From Ascochyta rabiei (lineage: Eukaryota; Ascomycota; Dothideomycetes; Pleosporales; Didymellaceae), in assembly GCF_004011695.2 (NCBI RefSeq), contig NC_082418.1, positions 558,001 through 622,000 of the forward strand: 64,000 bases of DNA, written 5' to 3'. A model generated the notes under the pieces. The model saw nothing but the letters and a program-made list of their open reading frames with translations, was not told the DNA's origin and did not search any database. Of this stretch, positions 32,654 to 45,241 are shown one piece after another (within the stretch, counting starts at the first letter, position 1; each line of letters opens with the position of its first letter). A program made the translations under genes and the position numbers.

Positions 32654-35539
32654 TACCTTCTTTCCCTATCTCTCTCTAGCTAAATATATTTTGTAGGGTC
32701 CTTTCTACGTTTTACGTAGATTAGAGGGACGCTAGTAGCAGGTAAACCCTAGAGCTGGTTGTAGTTGCGTAAGGGCCTGCCTCTTAGTAAGTTAGCTGCT
32801 AGTCTAGTCTGTAGTTTACCTAGGGTAGTCCCTACACGCACCTAGGTTGTTTTTGTTTTATCTAGCACACCTACCTAAGTTAGCCACTATACTACTCTAC
32901 ACTCCTACCTAACCTACCTGTCTTACACCTACCCTATTTTTTTTGTATTACACCTACGCTTAACCTGCTATATCTATTATTACTTCTAGTTATAGCTACT
33001 AGGCCACTAGCTAAGGAGCTAGTAGTCCCCCTAGAGGGGGCGGTTGTAGTCTGCTACAGTCCCTCCCCTCTGCCTATAACATTCCTCTAGTATTTTTTTT
33101 TCTATAGTTTCTAACTTAGTTATAGGGCCTAACAGTGTATATAGAAAGCTTACTGCTGTTATATAGGCAACTATAAGGTTAAGAGTAATTTAGACAATAA
33201 GAACCTAGTCCCTATCTCTACTAGCGCTGTCCTATACCGCCTATGCTACCTTCTTACTATCTTTACTAGTTAGCCTTATACATGTCCTACTTCTGTTATA
33301 GGCCTACCTACCTGCTAATCCTTCTATAGCTAACTACATTCCTAGCGCTAGTAAGATGTACTATACCTGCGCTAAGCGTAAGCGCACTTATATACATAAC
33401 AATAACCTCTTTACTATAAATACTAAGCTCTGCTATACCTAGTATAACTTTAAGCAGTATATCTAAGTATGTGTCTCTGTCCTAGCTCTATATTCCTAAC
33501 TAATAGTAGTTAAGGTATTAGTACGCGCTAGTAACGCCTATATTAAGATACCTAGCACCTAGGGTATAAACAGTAATAAGGCTAACTAAGGGTGTTAGCC
33601 TGTCTTCTACTATAAGTTACCCCCTTAGCACCTCTATAGGTCTTCCCTTCTAATATAACAGTCTTATTAGGCACCTACTATAAGTATTAGTAGGTGTATA
33701 AGGCTGCCCTTAACTTAGCCCTAGCTAACCCTACGCTGGCAAAGCAGCTAACTACCTCTTACGCTGCCTGTGCCCCTACTAAGCCTAGTACCTAGGTTAC
33801 CCCACCTACTACGCTGTTGTCTAGGTGTTATAGCAGTAACTAGCTTAATATATACCTCTAGTAGTTTATAGCTACTATAGGGTTAGCCTTCTAGTCCTAA
33901 ACTAAGCGCATAAACTAGATAGAGGCAGTCTAGGCCTATACTACTATAAGTTTTTCTACCTATATTAGGTGTGCAGCTAACTTAATCTAAAGGATGCTAT
34001 TAACTAAGTTAAGCGCCTGCTTACTACGCTCTGCTACTGCCTAGAGTACGCTCTGCTGTCCTGCTTATCCTACTACTGCTACTCTAACTCCTCTAATAAG
34101 CGCTGCTTGTCTGTCTGTTAGCTCTGCTTGCCTCCCTACTGTTGCTGCTCTCCTTCCCCTGTTAAGTTGCCTATACCCCTGCGCTATTACTACACTCTTT
34201 CTCTTATAGAGTTACCTATACCCCTATACTATTACTATTCCCCCTCTTCTATAGAGCTGTACTTATTTACCTACTGTTACTACTTACTATCTGTTATAGA
34301 GCTGCACACGCCCTGCTATAACTTTAAAGAGATATTATAGCTAATATATAGCAGCACTATTAAGGTAGATAAGGTAGATAATAACAACAACTATAAGGTT
34401 AACTGCCGCTGCTGCATTACGCAGAACTAGGCCTAAGACGTAGCTACTGCTGCCTATTACTCCCTGTCTATTAATAACTCTATCTTTTTTAAGTATTAAG
34501 GCTTACTGCTGTTTGTCTAGTAGTATAGAGCTTAAGGTAGCATTACACTAACGCTGTAAGGTCCCTAAGCTCTTCTGCGCTAGGCTGCGTGCCCTATATA
34601 GCATCTCCTAATAGGATCCTATAAGGGTTATTATAAATAATAAAAGTTTCTTCTTTCTTATATCTATTCTTAATATGCTGTATGTATTACTGTAAAGACC
34701 TCTTATACTATTATATCCTATAATACCTCTAGTAGTTTCTACGTTAGCTTTATATATCCTTTCTATTTAACTAGAACCTATAACTTATTCTGCCTACAGG
34801 CCCTCTTTTCTTTTAGGATAGACTCTACCTCCTATTTAGCTAGGGTTAGGTTATCCTCCTCTAGGATAACTAGTAGGCCTAGTCTACTTTTCTGTAGGCG
34901 CTGTGTTAGTAATAGGTTAGAAGCTATGCGTTCTAGTAGGTCTATATGCACTATCTTATAGAAGTTACCTAGTAAATCTAGGGTAATAGTTAGAGGGGTA
35001 GGAACTGCAACTACTGTGTACTAGGCTTGTAACTAGTTAAGCTTCTAGCTTAGCCTGTTAGTTTTTATATTGTAGAGAGAAAACTACACCCTATCTCCTA
35101 CGTAGTACTACTCTGTAGGCCTACAGCTGTAGTCTGTTATATTCTAGGTGTGTTGTTATACCTATGCTATAGCTACCTAGGTAAGCTCTGTGCCCTGCTA
35201 GAGGTAGTCTAGGAAATAGACTACCTGTCCCTATAGTGTGTTCTAGCTAAAAGTTAGGAGCACTATTGTCTGTAGGAGGTCTATATTATAGCCGTAGAGG
35301 AGTAGGTTAGAACTAACTCTAGTAACTAAAGAGTTATAATTGTTAAGAGCTAGTTAGCAGGCTAGAAGGTAGTTAGGCTAGTTATCCTATTTAAAGTTAA
35401 CTATAACCTATAGGACTACCTGCACCTCTTAGTTAGCCTACTCTGTCCCTCTGTCTATCTAGGGGTAATAGGCTGTAGAGAGTAGCTAGTCTACCCCTAT
35501 AAGGCTACACAGCGTTGTCTAAAAATGTCCTAGCTAGTC

Positions 35540-35830
35540 TAAGCTGCAGTCTAAGATTATAGAGCTAGGAAAGCCTTAGAACTGCTACTATATGTTGTAG
35601 AAGACCTTAGCGCAATATTCTGTAGTTATAGAAGTTATCGCCTTAAGCTGCATATACTTAGAGAGGTAATCTGTAATAACTAAGAGATAGCGTAGTACGT
35701 CCTTATAAGCCTAAGGGAGGTTAACTATAAAGTCTATAGAAATCTAGGACTAAAAACAGTTAGTGATAGGTAATAGCTAGAGTAAGTTCTACTGTTAGCG
35801 CTGTAATATATATGCGCTAAAACAGTAACG
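35540..35830 (-). pseudogene. Integrase core relic of element B
   Basis: Minus-strand translation gives SIDFIVNLP, VITDYLSKYMQL, ITTEYCAKVFYN and GFPSSIILD with interspersed stops, matching the order of a Ty3/gypsy integrase core. It is cut off at 35832 by the insertion of transposon C. Confidence 0.7.
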
Positions 35831-35832
35831 TA

Positions 35833-37686
35833 CCCTACGGGCGAGCCGCTCAACGGGCGAGCCGCTCACTTTTGCCAAGCCCCCACCAAACTTCTCCTCC
35901 TACACCAATGTCTTCTTAACAACACTATTTAGACGCGTTAAAGGAAGCTTAGATACAGCTTGCGCTCCAGGCTCTTAAACAAGACGCAAATCTCTCTTAG
36001 TGACGCGCTGCAGCTATCTACAGGGTCCCTTAAAAGACACTAAGCAACCAACACACAGGACAACCTTCACGCGCAGATTCTATAGCTAACTTACAGAAGC
36101 TGGACAATAATAAGAAGAAGGTAATTATTAAGCATATTCTTAAGCTAGATGCGTAAGGATTTTCCTCTTAGCTCTTAGATATAGCTACTATAGCTAATTC
36201 TTTGCGCGCTAAGCGCAATCTAGGCCCTATTAGCGTAAACTGGCCTAGTACGTTTATTAAGCAACACCTAGAGCTTAAAGTTAAGTTTAATTGCAAGTAC
36301 AACTATAAGAGAGCCCTCTGTAAGGATTCTGAGGTTCTACAGGGCTAGTTTAGCCTAGTAGCTAATATTAAAGCTAAGTATAGCATTTAGGATAAAGACA
36401 TATACAACTTTAACAAGACAGGCTTTATAATAGGCTAGATCTCCCTAGGAGCAGTTGTTACAGCTTTAGAACGACAGGGTCGGCCAAAGGCTATCTAGCC
36501 AGGCAACTAAGAGTGGGCTACAGCTATAGTAAGCATTAATGCCAAAGGATAGGCTATTCTGGCCTTTCTTATCTTTAAAGCCTACTACTACCTCTCTGCC
36601 TGGTATAAAGAAGAGGATCTGCCTTACAACTGGGTTATTAGAGTCTCTAATAACAGCTGGACTACTAACAAGCTTGGTCTTAACTGGTTAAAGCACTTTA
36701 ACAGGCATACAAAGGAGCGTACTATTAGCACCTACTATTTGCTTATTATTAATAGTTATAAGAGCCACAACTCTCTTAAATTCTAGCAATACTGTAAGAA
36801 TAACAAGATTATTGCTCTCTGTTTGCCTTCTTACTTATTACACCTTACACAGCCCCTTAATATAGGTTATTTTACTGCTTTAAAGAAGGCGTATAGGCGC
36901 TAAGCTAAAATACTTATATATAACCAGATTAACTATATTATAAAGACAGAGTTTCTGCTATGCTTTATACGCGCCTATAATGCTGTAATTACTTCTAAGA
37001 ATATCTAGGGGGGGTTCTGAGGTGCTAGATTAGTTCTATTTAACCTAGACTAGGTTATAATAGCCCTTAATGTGAAGTTGCGCACTCTATCACCACTACT
37101 ACCTGTCAACAACGAGCTCTGGCAGTCGCAAACCCTAAGTAACACCCTTAAACTTAGGTTGTAATTAATGCTTATAAAGACAAGGATTTAGAGGTATATA
37201 GATAGTTCGCCTACCTCTATAGTTAAGGCGTTTAAGAAGGTAGCAAAAGGGGCAGTAATAATTGCGTATAAGCTAGTGTTAGCGCAACAGGAGATTACTT
37301 AGCTTTAAGCTACTAATAAGGCAGCTATACAACAAAAATTACACAAAAGAAAGTAAGTTTAGGCAGAAGAGACCCTAACAGTTAAGGATAGCCTGCAATT
37401 AATAACTCTAAAGGAGTTTAGGGCGCGTAGTAATAGGAAGAAGGCAAAGAAGCAGGTGCGCGCTAAAGGAGGTGAGCCCTCCTAAAGACGCTGTGGACAG
37501 TGCAATCAGACAGGACACAACGCGCGAACGTGTCAGAAAGAGGTAGAAGTAGTTTCTAAATAGTATTACAGGCCATACTGCACTTTGCAGCACTAAACTA
37601 GGTTATTTTGGGCCATAATAGGGTGGAGTTTGGTAGGGGCTTGGCAAAAGTGAGCGGCTCGCCTGTTGAGCGGCTCGCCTGTGGGG
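35833..37686 (+). mobile_element. Transposon C: Fot1/pogo-type element with zinc knuckle, inserted in retrotransposon B
   Basis: 1854 bases with about 60-base terminal inverted repeats (left cccTACGGGCGAGCCGC, right its near-complement) and TA duplications (35831-35832, 37687-37688, within acgta/tacgt). The + strand carries a decayed transposase of about 500 codons from the ATG at 35909: HTH-type start, NWPSTFIKQHLELKV, DIYNFNKTGFIIG, TTNKLGLNWLKHF, LLIINSYKSHNS, and QPLNIGYFTALKKAYR. A C-terminal CCHC knuckle (RCGQCNQTGHNARTC) is still intact. All three catalytic Asp positions now read Asn and many Gln/Trp positions read stop. Confidence 0.92.
35909..37560 (+). pseudogene. Transposase relic of transposon C
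   Basis: DDE-superfamily (pogo/Fot1) transposase in a single frame, interrupted by roughly twenty TAG/TAA codons. Asn replaces the three catalytic Asp (NFNKTGF, IINSYKSH, QPLNIGYF), the change expected from G-to-A on this strand, i.e. C-to-T on the other. The zinc knuckle near 37490-37535 keeps its three Cys and His. Confidence 0.88.
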
Positions 37687-38599
37687 TACGTTAGTAGTTA
37701 TAGATATAACGCTAAATATCCTATAACATCCCCTTCTAGTAAAAGTTGCGTTAAATAATATAGAATGTGGTGTTAGTACCTAGATAGCCTGTTAGGTTAG
37801 ATTTGTGTGCCCTTTAGATTATTGTAGTTATAAGTGGCTCCTAACGTAGAACCTACGTGACCCTACACTACAGCAGCATGCCATAAGCACTAAGCGTGCA
37901 ATCTGTAATTTGCTAAGTAGTCTTAGCCTTAGGAGGGAACTGGTAGGCCCTATTATAGATAGTAGACAGGCGCGCTATATGCTCTGCGTCCTACTAAATA
38001 CCTTTGTCCTATAGCAATTGTATATACGTGTTAATAAAAAGTAGAGGTATACTAGAGCCTAGTATACTAATTACTAATACTAAGACTAGGGTTATTATCC
38101 TATAGACCCCCCCTAACCTCCTATTATAGTCCTGGTCCTAGCAGCTTAGCATATCTAGTTAGGCTGCTAGGCGCCCTAGACAGAAGCAAAGGTAGAAACA
38201 AAACTTTAACAGCTCCTCTGCCTATTAGTGCTGCCTCTTACTTAACCTGCGCGCTGTAGTAAAGTACTAGAGGTTCTTATAGTTAGTTAGGATAGTAAAC
38301 AGCCTAGTAACAGACCCTAATTTAGCTGCCTAGACCCCTAGGCACTTTATAATAGCAGTTAACTCCTTATTATAGATAGTATAGTTCTATTATTCTATTA
38401 TAAGTATAGTAGAGTAATACGCTACTAGGCAAAGCATCTTCCTATACTATTAAGAAAGGTAGCTGCCTAGCGCCTTACTAGAGCAGTCTACCTCTAGTAG
38501 TGTTTCTTACTTAGGGTCCTACTAAGCTAGGACTAGTTCTGTTATAAATGCGTTCTTTAGCTAGTAGAACGCTACGTCCTCCTCCTGCCCCTACCTAAA

Positions 38600-39500
38600 C
38601 AGGATATCCTTCCCTGTAAGTTAATTAAGTAGGGCAGCAATATTAGAGAAGGCTAGGATAAAGTCCTAGTAGAAGTTAGTAAACCCTAGGAAACTGCAGA
38701 CCCTGCATAAAGACTGTAGGGCTTCCTAATTATAGATAGCCTTAACCTTCTTAGGATTAGGATAAATATCCTTTCTAGCTTCTATAATATATCTTAGGTA
38801 GTGTACTTCCTTTATTACAAATACGCACTTCTTAGGATCTAGATGTAGCCCTACATTACGTAGGAGCGTAAGGACTCTGCTAACCTTCCCTAAGTAGTCT
38901 GTTCTAGACCTGCTACTGTAAATAAGAACATTATCTAGGTACGCAGTAGTATAGTTGCCTAATATCTCCTAAAGCATGCTGTTAATGTAACGCTAGAAGG
39001 ACGCTAGTGCTCTAGCTAGGCTAAACAGGCAGACTAGCTACTTAAAGAGCCTAAAATAGGTGTAGAACGTAGTAAGGTACTTATCTTCTTCTATAATATA
39101 AATCTAGTAAAATACTAAACAAATATTAACCTTAGAGAACTAGTAGGCACCCTCTAGTGTACGCAACGTCTCCTTAATAAGAGAAAGTAGGTACTAGTTA
39201 GTCATTATAATGCTATTAAGTGCGTAATAGTCTACGCACATACGCTACCTGCTAGAGGACTTTCTAACTAGTAGGACTAGGGCCCCTGCTAGGGAAGAGG
39301 AGGCGTAGATCTACCCCTTATCTATTAGTGCTAACACCTGTTTCTATAGCTTAAGTAGCTAGTCCCTTAGCATGTTGTATAGAGGGCCCTAGGGTAGAGG
39401 CTTCTCCTTCCTAGACTAGTTACGTTGCAGCTATATGTAGTAATCTATCTAGCCCCTATATAGGAGAAGGCTAAAGGCCTTACTCTTATTAAATAGGTCC
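38600..39500 (-). pseudogene. Reverse transcriptase relic of element B
   Basis: The minus-strand core TAYLDNVLIYS at 38915-38941 marks the polymerase active site. Surrounding minus-strand DNA translates to RT-like pieces broken by TAG/TAA. The limits given are approximate. Confidence 0.7.
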
Positions 39501-41432
39501 TAAAACTAGACTAACTTAGGGGGAAGAGGGTCTACCTCCTCTGCTATCCCTTACGCTTCTAGGGATTAAACTAAGTGGATTTTAGTAATGTTGTAGAGGC
39601 TTATAGAGACAAACTAGTCCCTAGGCAGGCACTTCTAGAGCCTATTAGCTAGGGTCTTATTAAACTTAGTTACTAATAGGAGAGCTATGTAAACATTTGC
39701 TGTATACTATAAGGATTTATAGATAATAAGGTTCTCTGCCTATTATATCCTTAGTGTGCCCTTTTCTGCGTCTAACACTACGCCCTCTTATTAGAGCTAG
39801 GGCTTCCCTAAAATAACATCCTAGCTTAGACCTAGCACTACGTAGGCTACAGCCTATAAGTGCTACCTGTCTAAGTTATACCTAAACAGGACTAAATAGA
39901 AGATTATAGACTTTCTACTAGTGCCTACTACTTATACTAAGCGTTATAGCAGTACCTTAATAAAGTCTCCTCCTAAGTATATAGTAAAGTTATTACTTAC
40001 TACGCTAAAGTATTTACACCCTAAGTCTACTAGCGTGTTAGCCTAAATTGCCCTATTAATAAATAATAGAACGTAGAATAGGGGCTTGTCTATAGAGTCT
40101 GTAATAGCTCCCCTAGTAGCCTGTAATGCCTCTGCACTAGTAGTCTCCCCTACTAATATACTTCTACAGCGCTCCTAACTTAGACTTATATTAGGAGTAG
40201 CTAGTTTCCCCTATATAAACTAGCCTCTTTCTTACCTAAGATTATTACTACCTATACTGTAGTTACTACTGTGTTAGCGTAATCCTAGTAAATATATCCT
40301 TCTTTACCGCAACAGGTATATAGGTTAGCCTTCTAGTATTACTAAAATACCTTATTAGGAACCTATATAGCCTAGTTAGGAGTAGACTACTTCTAACCTC
40401 TACACTTAGCACTACTGCTAGTATAAACTGCAGACATAACTATTATCTTAATATTACTATCTTTATTATGCTTAGGTAGTACCTAAGTAGGGATATAGCG
40501 TAGCTGGTTTTCTATAGCTATAGTCTTAATGTCTACAGTAATAGACTTATACTCTATAACAGCTGCGTTATAATCTATATAAGTTACTTCTTAGTTTATT
40601 ACTATATTATAGATATTTGCGTTTAAGGCCTAGCAGAGCTTTAATAGGCGTTGTTTTCTATCCTAGTAGAGGCTGCCACTTTGCACTAGCAGCTGCTTAA
40701 ACTAGATAAAAAAGTCTAAGAATAACTTGTTAGGACCTTAACAGACGCTTTCTAGTTTTGCCTAGGCCTGTTCCTAGCTGTAGTTGTTGCTGTAGTAGAA
40801 TTCTAGGTATGCTAGGAAGTCCTCTAGGCTCTATACACCTTAGGTACCTCTAATCTTATAGAATAGAGCTATATCTTATTATACAGACGTACTAAGCTAG
40901 GACTATATAAAGGTAAATATGTCCTATAGCCTACTAATAAAGGATATGTCTACCTGCAGCTTATGCTCTATTATAACCTACTACGCCTTAAATAAGGATT
41001 TATCCCTAGTAAAGGCCTTACCTATAGGAAGAGGTTTCCTATAGGCTGTAGACGTCTGCATAGGGGTATACAGGCCTAGGACAGACGCTAAAAACAGCGC
41101 TTTATAAGTTAGGTTAGGGGCTAGGGTAGACATTAATAGGTACGGCGTTGCTCGTAAGGAGGATAATAGGACTGTAGACGCAGGTCTAGTATAGGCGTTA
41201 GCTGTTTATGCTAGAAATTCTACAAACATGCGCATATTAGAGTTATTACACTTAAGTAATACTATACGCTTATTAGTAGCTAATAAGGCTTACTATAAGT
41301 TTATTATAAACTATAATATCTAGGCTATAAATTTCTAAAGGGTTAAGAGGACAGATTTGTCTAAGAGGTTATTCTAGAAGCTGGCAAACAAAGTATAAGT
41401 GCTAGCTGTTCTTCTAGAAGAAGAGATATAAA

Positions 41433-41587
41433 TATTATAGACTAGCCTTAGGGTAGGATATAATAAGGGTTAATATAGTATTATATCTCTTAAGGAGGTA
41501 ACATATTACGTGTCCTTCTAATATGTCTATAGGGCACGTAACCGCCCTATCTCGCTTAAGGCTTAGACAAGGTCTAAGCCCATAACA
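41433..41587 (-). repeat. LTR of element B (5' LTR in element orientation), 155 bases
   Basis: Same length as the other LTR and ends in taaca; followed by the target duplication gtagc at 41588-41592. Confidence 0.93.
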
Positions 41588-42910
41588 GTAGCTGAAATTA
41601 AACTAGGGGTACACTCTGTAATAGTTACATTATCTGCCTTAGGGTGGTTAAATAGGGATATAGGCCTTGCCTGGCTTAAACAGGTGTTTAATTGCTACAC
41701 TAAGGATAAGGCACAAAGCTAATAGTAGCTATTAATCTTAGGTAGCTATAGATTACATGTTACAATAGATTTTATTAACTATTGTAACAACAACAGGATA
41801 CTCCTAGCTGTGTTACCTCCTTACTTAACTTAGACACTTTAACTACTTAATGTAGTGCTGTTTAAACCTCTATTAATAGCATACTTAAAAGTACTTACAA
41901 CATAGATCTATAAGTCTTAAAACAAGTTATTAATTACAAGAGCAGACTTCTTTCAACTATTCTAGCAGGCGTAGGTAAGTAGCTTTACAGAAAAGCTAAT
42001 ACTTAAGTCCTTTAAGGCAACAGGTATAGAACTACTTCAACCTAACATTATCCTCTACTACTTTGTTAAAACACTAGAGACCTTAGATTTAGATAAGAGC
42101 TTATCCTCTGTTTACAGTAATAAAGATTAGCTTAAAATAGAGTTATTATTACAGCGTGTTGCTAAAGATTAGGGCAGTAGTAACACTAAAAAGATAGGAC
42201 AATTAATCTACTATATTTTAGTTAAAGCCTTACTCCTCTAATATAAGGTAGATAGCCTTAAAAAGACGTTAAAGACGCAGAAGAAGTATAAGAAGAAGAA
42301 CAAAACCTTAGATCTACAATAATAGGAAGAATACTATAGTAGTGCTGTGTTTTAGTCTCCTTTAAAAGTAAGAGAAGCACGCTTCTGTAAAAGGATAAAA
42401 CAACAAGAGGAGAGAGAGGAGAGGCTTAGAAAAGCAACTAATAAGGAAGTAGCAGCTGCTAAGAAGCTTGTTAAGAAGAAGGAGAAGGAGGAGAAGCGTA
42501 TAGTAAGAGAGGTAGCTAAAAAGGTATAAGAGAAGAAGAAGGATAAAGCAGTAATCTAAAAAGCTAAACAGCAGGCTAAAAAGTAACGTTAATAATAAGA
42601 GCGTAACACTATAAAAGCTATATAACTATTCTAAAAGAGGAAAAAAAAAGCTTTATAAGCAACCTAGCTAAAAAAGTGTTAAAAACGTAGTTAAAATAGT
42701 AATGTTAGTAATAGTAGTCCTGCGGCAAGGCCCCTATCTCCTCTACCTAAAACTACAACATATAGCTGCAATATTAGACTACTAGCAAAATTCAAATAGT
42801 ACATCTTTTTTATAAGCAATTAATTACTATAACACCTTAGTTTCTTGTAATAATAGCTGTTGTAGGTGGCTTAATAGCCTCACCCTGTTTTAGTGTGATT
42901 TAGTGCTGGC

Positions 42911-42950
42911 GTGCATCACGCGAATCCGTGCATCACGCGCACGGACATGG
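42911..42950. repeat. Transposon A right terminal inverted repeat (40 bases)
   Basis: Exact complement of 31522-31561; followed by TA (42951-42952), the target duplication. Confidence 0.95.
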
Positions 42951-43244
42951 TAAGCGCCAAAAACGCAGCTAGCTCCCAGCCACGTTTCTCCTGCATGTCA
43001 TCACATTGTCCATGCATTCCCATCGACTGTCGCCGGGTATGCACCTGACCTTTTGATGTCTGTCAAAGGAAGGGGCATGCTTTTCGATCTCTTGTGGACT
43101 TGCTCTGCGTCTGACCATCATGAGCTCCATACGGTATGATAGACAGTCTCAGCCTTGCCAACGTGGCACAGACATGGATCTGATATAGTAGACCAGAGAA
43201 TTCGATCCTAGTATTTCTAACGGAAGTCGAGCTGACGGAGAACA

Positions 43245-44527
43245 TTACTTACTCTCCCCACCCGCGCCCAAACTCGCAATCCTGATATATGGCTCGAGTG
43301 GGAACACCTGCCTCTTTGCCTCAACATCCCCGTACACCTTCTCCCACCTCTCTGCCAGTGCACTCGGCGTTTCCCACGCGTTTTCCGGGTCTCTCAACCA
43401 CAACCTTACCAGATGTCTCTGTTTTTCCTCCGTGTTCGTAAACCCGTCACGTGCATGGAAGATACTCAGGTTGTTTGCAAACTGCACGTCTCCTTCCTTG
43501 AAGTTGAGTGAGACGGCGTACTTCTCGGCGAGGAAGTGGAGGGCATCGAGCGCTTCGGCTTGCGCTTCAGTTATGGCAGGGATATCAGAAGAGCGTGGTA
43601 GACCCTGAAAGCCGGTAAACGTGCGGCGCGCATACTGGATGATGAGGCGCTCGGGAGATGTGGATGTTGCGGGTTGGTGGTGAAGGAGAGGACGAGAGAC
43701 GTAGGGCTTCGACTTGTCACCAAAGCTGGAGGAGTATCAGCACGCACGAAATGAGAAGAGGGTGCACAAAGCTGGGATGGTTACTTCTCTGCAGGCCATG
43801 GCTCTGCCAGTGTCCGGATAAGGTCAGGTCGAGTGCGCGCGAGCTCGTTGTATACACGCCAGCTGCTGCTTAGTTTGCTCTCCCCACCTTCGGCCGCTTC
43901 TGCCAGCGATAGCAAGGCTATGACGTCCCCTGAGTCGGTATGGAAGACCTGTTTATCCGTTGTGTATGCTGGAGCACCGATTTTGCTCGCATCGTAGAGC
44001 TTACTCAAGTCTTTGATGTGGTTGAGCACGACATCCGCTGGCTTACCATTGTACTGGTTGTCTTGACGGCCGCGGATGGGTGCGATATGGGATGCGATGC
44101 CAGCATAGATGATGATGATGTCTTCTCTGTTGTGTGTGGATACGGGCAGTCCCCGGATGGCCTTGAACCCAAAGGCGTGATGGATCTCGTGTGAGATCTC
44201 TCGCAGTTTGCTGTGAAGGTTTGGCAACGGAAAAGTCTCTGCGCTGACGTAACCCAAGGCCTTCTTCAAGCTCTTGAAGTGTTGCAATGCACCCTCGATC
44301 TCGTCCAGGTCGGACGAAGTAAGCTTGTAGGTCCAGTTAAAACGATCGGCTATGTCGGTGTTGTCCCATACTAAGTCAGACTTGAGTTCGGTCGGAAAGC
44401 CAGGGGGCAGTGTCTTGTCGAGCGCTTCGTTCTTCAGGCGCTTCTGTACGCGTGCAAGATACTTGTCATAGTCCGGTTTATATCCTATGTCCGGTTGCTG
44501 GGCGTGTGCGACTTCTGCGATAGCCAT
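43245..44527 (-). CDS. TfdA/TauD-type Fe(II)/2-oxoglutarate dioxygenase
   Basis: Two exons, 43785-44527 and 43245-43725 (donor gtaacc, acceptor tccag), 407 aa from the ATG at 44527. Family signs are RGLPVSTHNREDIIIIYAGI, the first metal-ligand pair in VFHTDSGD, YARRTFTGFQGLPRSSDIP, DVQFANNLSIFHARDGF with the second His, and RHLVRLWLRD with the 2-oxoglutarate-binding Arg. Such enzymes hydroxylate taurine, aryloxy-acids or unknown fungal metabolites. No stop or frameshift, although RIP-saturated transposons flank it on both sides. A donor gtaagt overlaps the stop (gagagtaagtaa, near 43245), so a spliced C-terminus using an exon near 43149-43198 is possible. The substrate is unknown. Confidence 0.85.
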
Positions 44528-44723
44528 TTTGGAACAGTGGAGGTCTTTAAGAAAGTCAACGACTAAGGAGCTGAGATAGAGTAAGCGACGAAGCCATCCA
44601 AATCCACTGGATGTCGCTCTTATAGCTCGCAATTCCGAGGGACAGTCGCCAAACGTCAGTGGGGTAGCATTTGACGTGAGAGCTGCTGGTGGAGCTTATT
44701 GCCGGTTTAGGAACGATCCGATA

Positions 44724-44767
44724 AGATCGGCCCCCTAGTGTTCGGCCACCCCTAGTGCTCGGCCACC
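44724..44767. repeat. Transposon D left terminal inverted repeat (44 bases)
   Basis: Exact complement of 48323-48366; GC-rich and without RIP-like changes despite ccac and gtg sites. Confidence 0.95.
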
Positions 44768-45241
44768 CAACACAACGCGTTACTCTGTTTTTAACGCTCT
44801 ATACTCTTAACGCCACGCTATTAAAATAGATCTCTATAAAGTAGCTATATAATCTGCTATTACTAATCTTAATTCTAGTGTTTTTATAAGCTAACAGCAG
44901 GCTGCTAAGGCCTATAGCGTCCCCTAATTAACAATCTAAGAGCGCCTTAACAGTTACTAACCTAACGCAATAGCTTATTACTAACAGCAGCAATTAACTC
45001 TAGAACAAGAGTAATATCTAGTAGATTAGATACTTAAAGAGGACTTATGTGCACAGCTACCCTCCTATCTACGCGTATAAGAAATAGCTACCCTTATCCT
45101 CTATATAAATAGCAACTATAAGCTACTTAGGCATAAATAGGTAACCTATTTTATTACGCGTAACCTACGTGTTACCTCTATAGTTAGCTAAAAGATTAAG
45201 AGCATAAGGACTATAGCAGCTAACTATAAGACTATAACATA

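Larger units (their letters stand above)
32499..41587 (-). mobile_element. Retrotransposon B: Ty3/gypsy-type LTR element, RIP-mutated, inserted in transposon A
   Basis: Two 155-base LTRs (32499-32653 and 41433-41587) start TGTTA or TATTA and end TAACA, flanked by the five-base duplication gtagc (32494-32498 and 41588-41592). The coding direction is leftward: the reverse-transcriptase core TAYLDNVLIYS (YLDD with the second Asp now Asn) is on the minus strand at 38915-38941, and an integrase-like segment (SIDFIVNLP, VITDYLSKYMQL, GFPSSIILD) lies at about 35540-35800, downstream in that direction. RT-before-integrase is the Ty3/gypsy order. A pyrimidine run just inside 32654 is a polypurine tract on the coding strand. 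A degraded zinc-knuckle (CCGKEGY) near 40310 fits Gag. Stops are everywhere; no intact frame remains. Confidence 0.9.
31522..42950 (+). mobile_element. Transposon A: Fot1/pogo-type DNA transposon, RIP-mutated, split by an LTR element
   Basis: Perfect 40-base terminal inverted repeats (31522-31561 and 42911-42950) starting ccatgtccgtgcgcg, flanked by TA on both sides (31520-31521, 42951-42952). Without the insert the element is about 2.3 kb. The + strand carries a decayed pogo-type transposase: before the insert, YNKYKLYF, NIDKKGFIIRVTGR, SKRM and LLGLIYKS; after it, GWLNRDIGLAWLKQVF, LHVTIDFINYC and LLAVLPPYL, then a Lys/Glu-rich tail typical of Fot1 relatives. Many TAG and TAA codons interrupt it. 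Its TIRs each hold two copies of gcgtgatgcac 17 bases apart. Confidence 0.9.

Noticed and set aside
34128..34340. 70-codon Tyr/Ile/Pro-rich open frame in retrotransposon B
   Set aside because: Chance frame in RIP-mutated DNA opposite to the coding direction of the element; only simple repeated residues.
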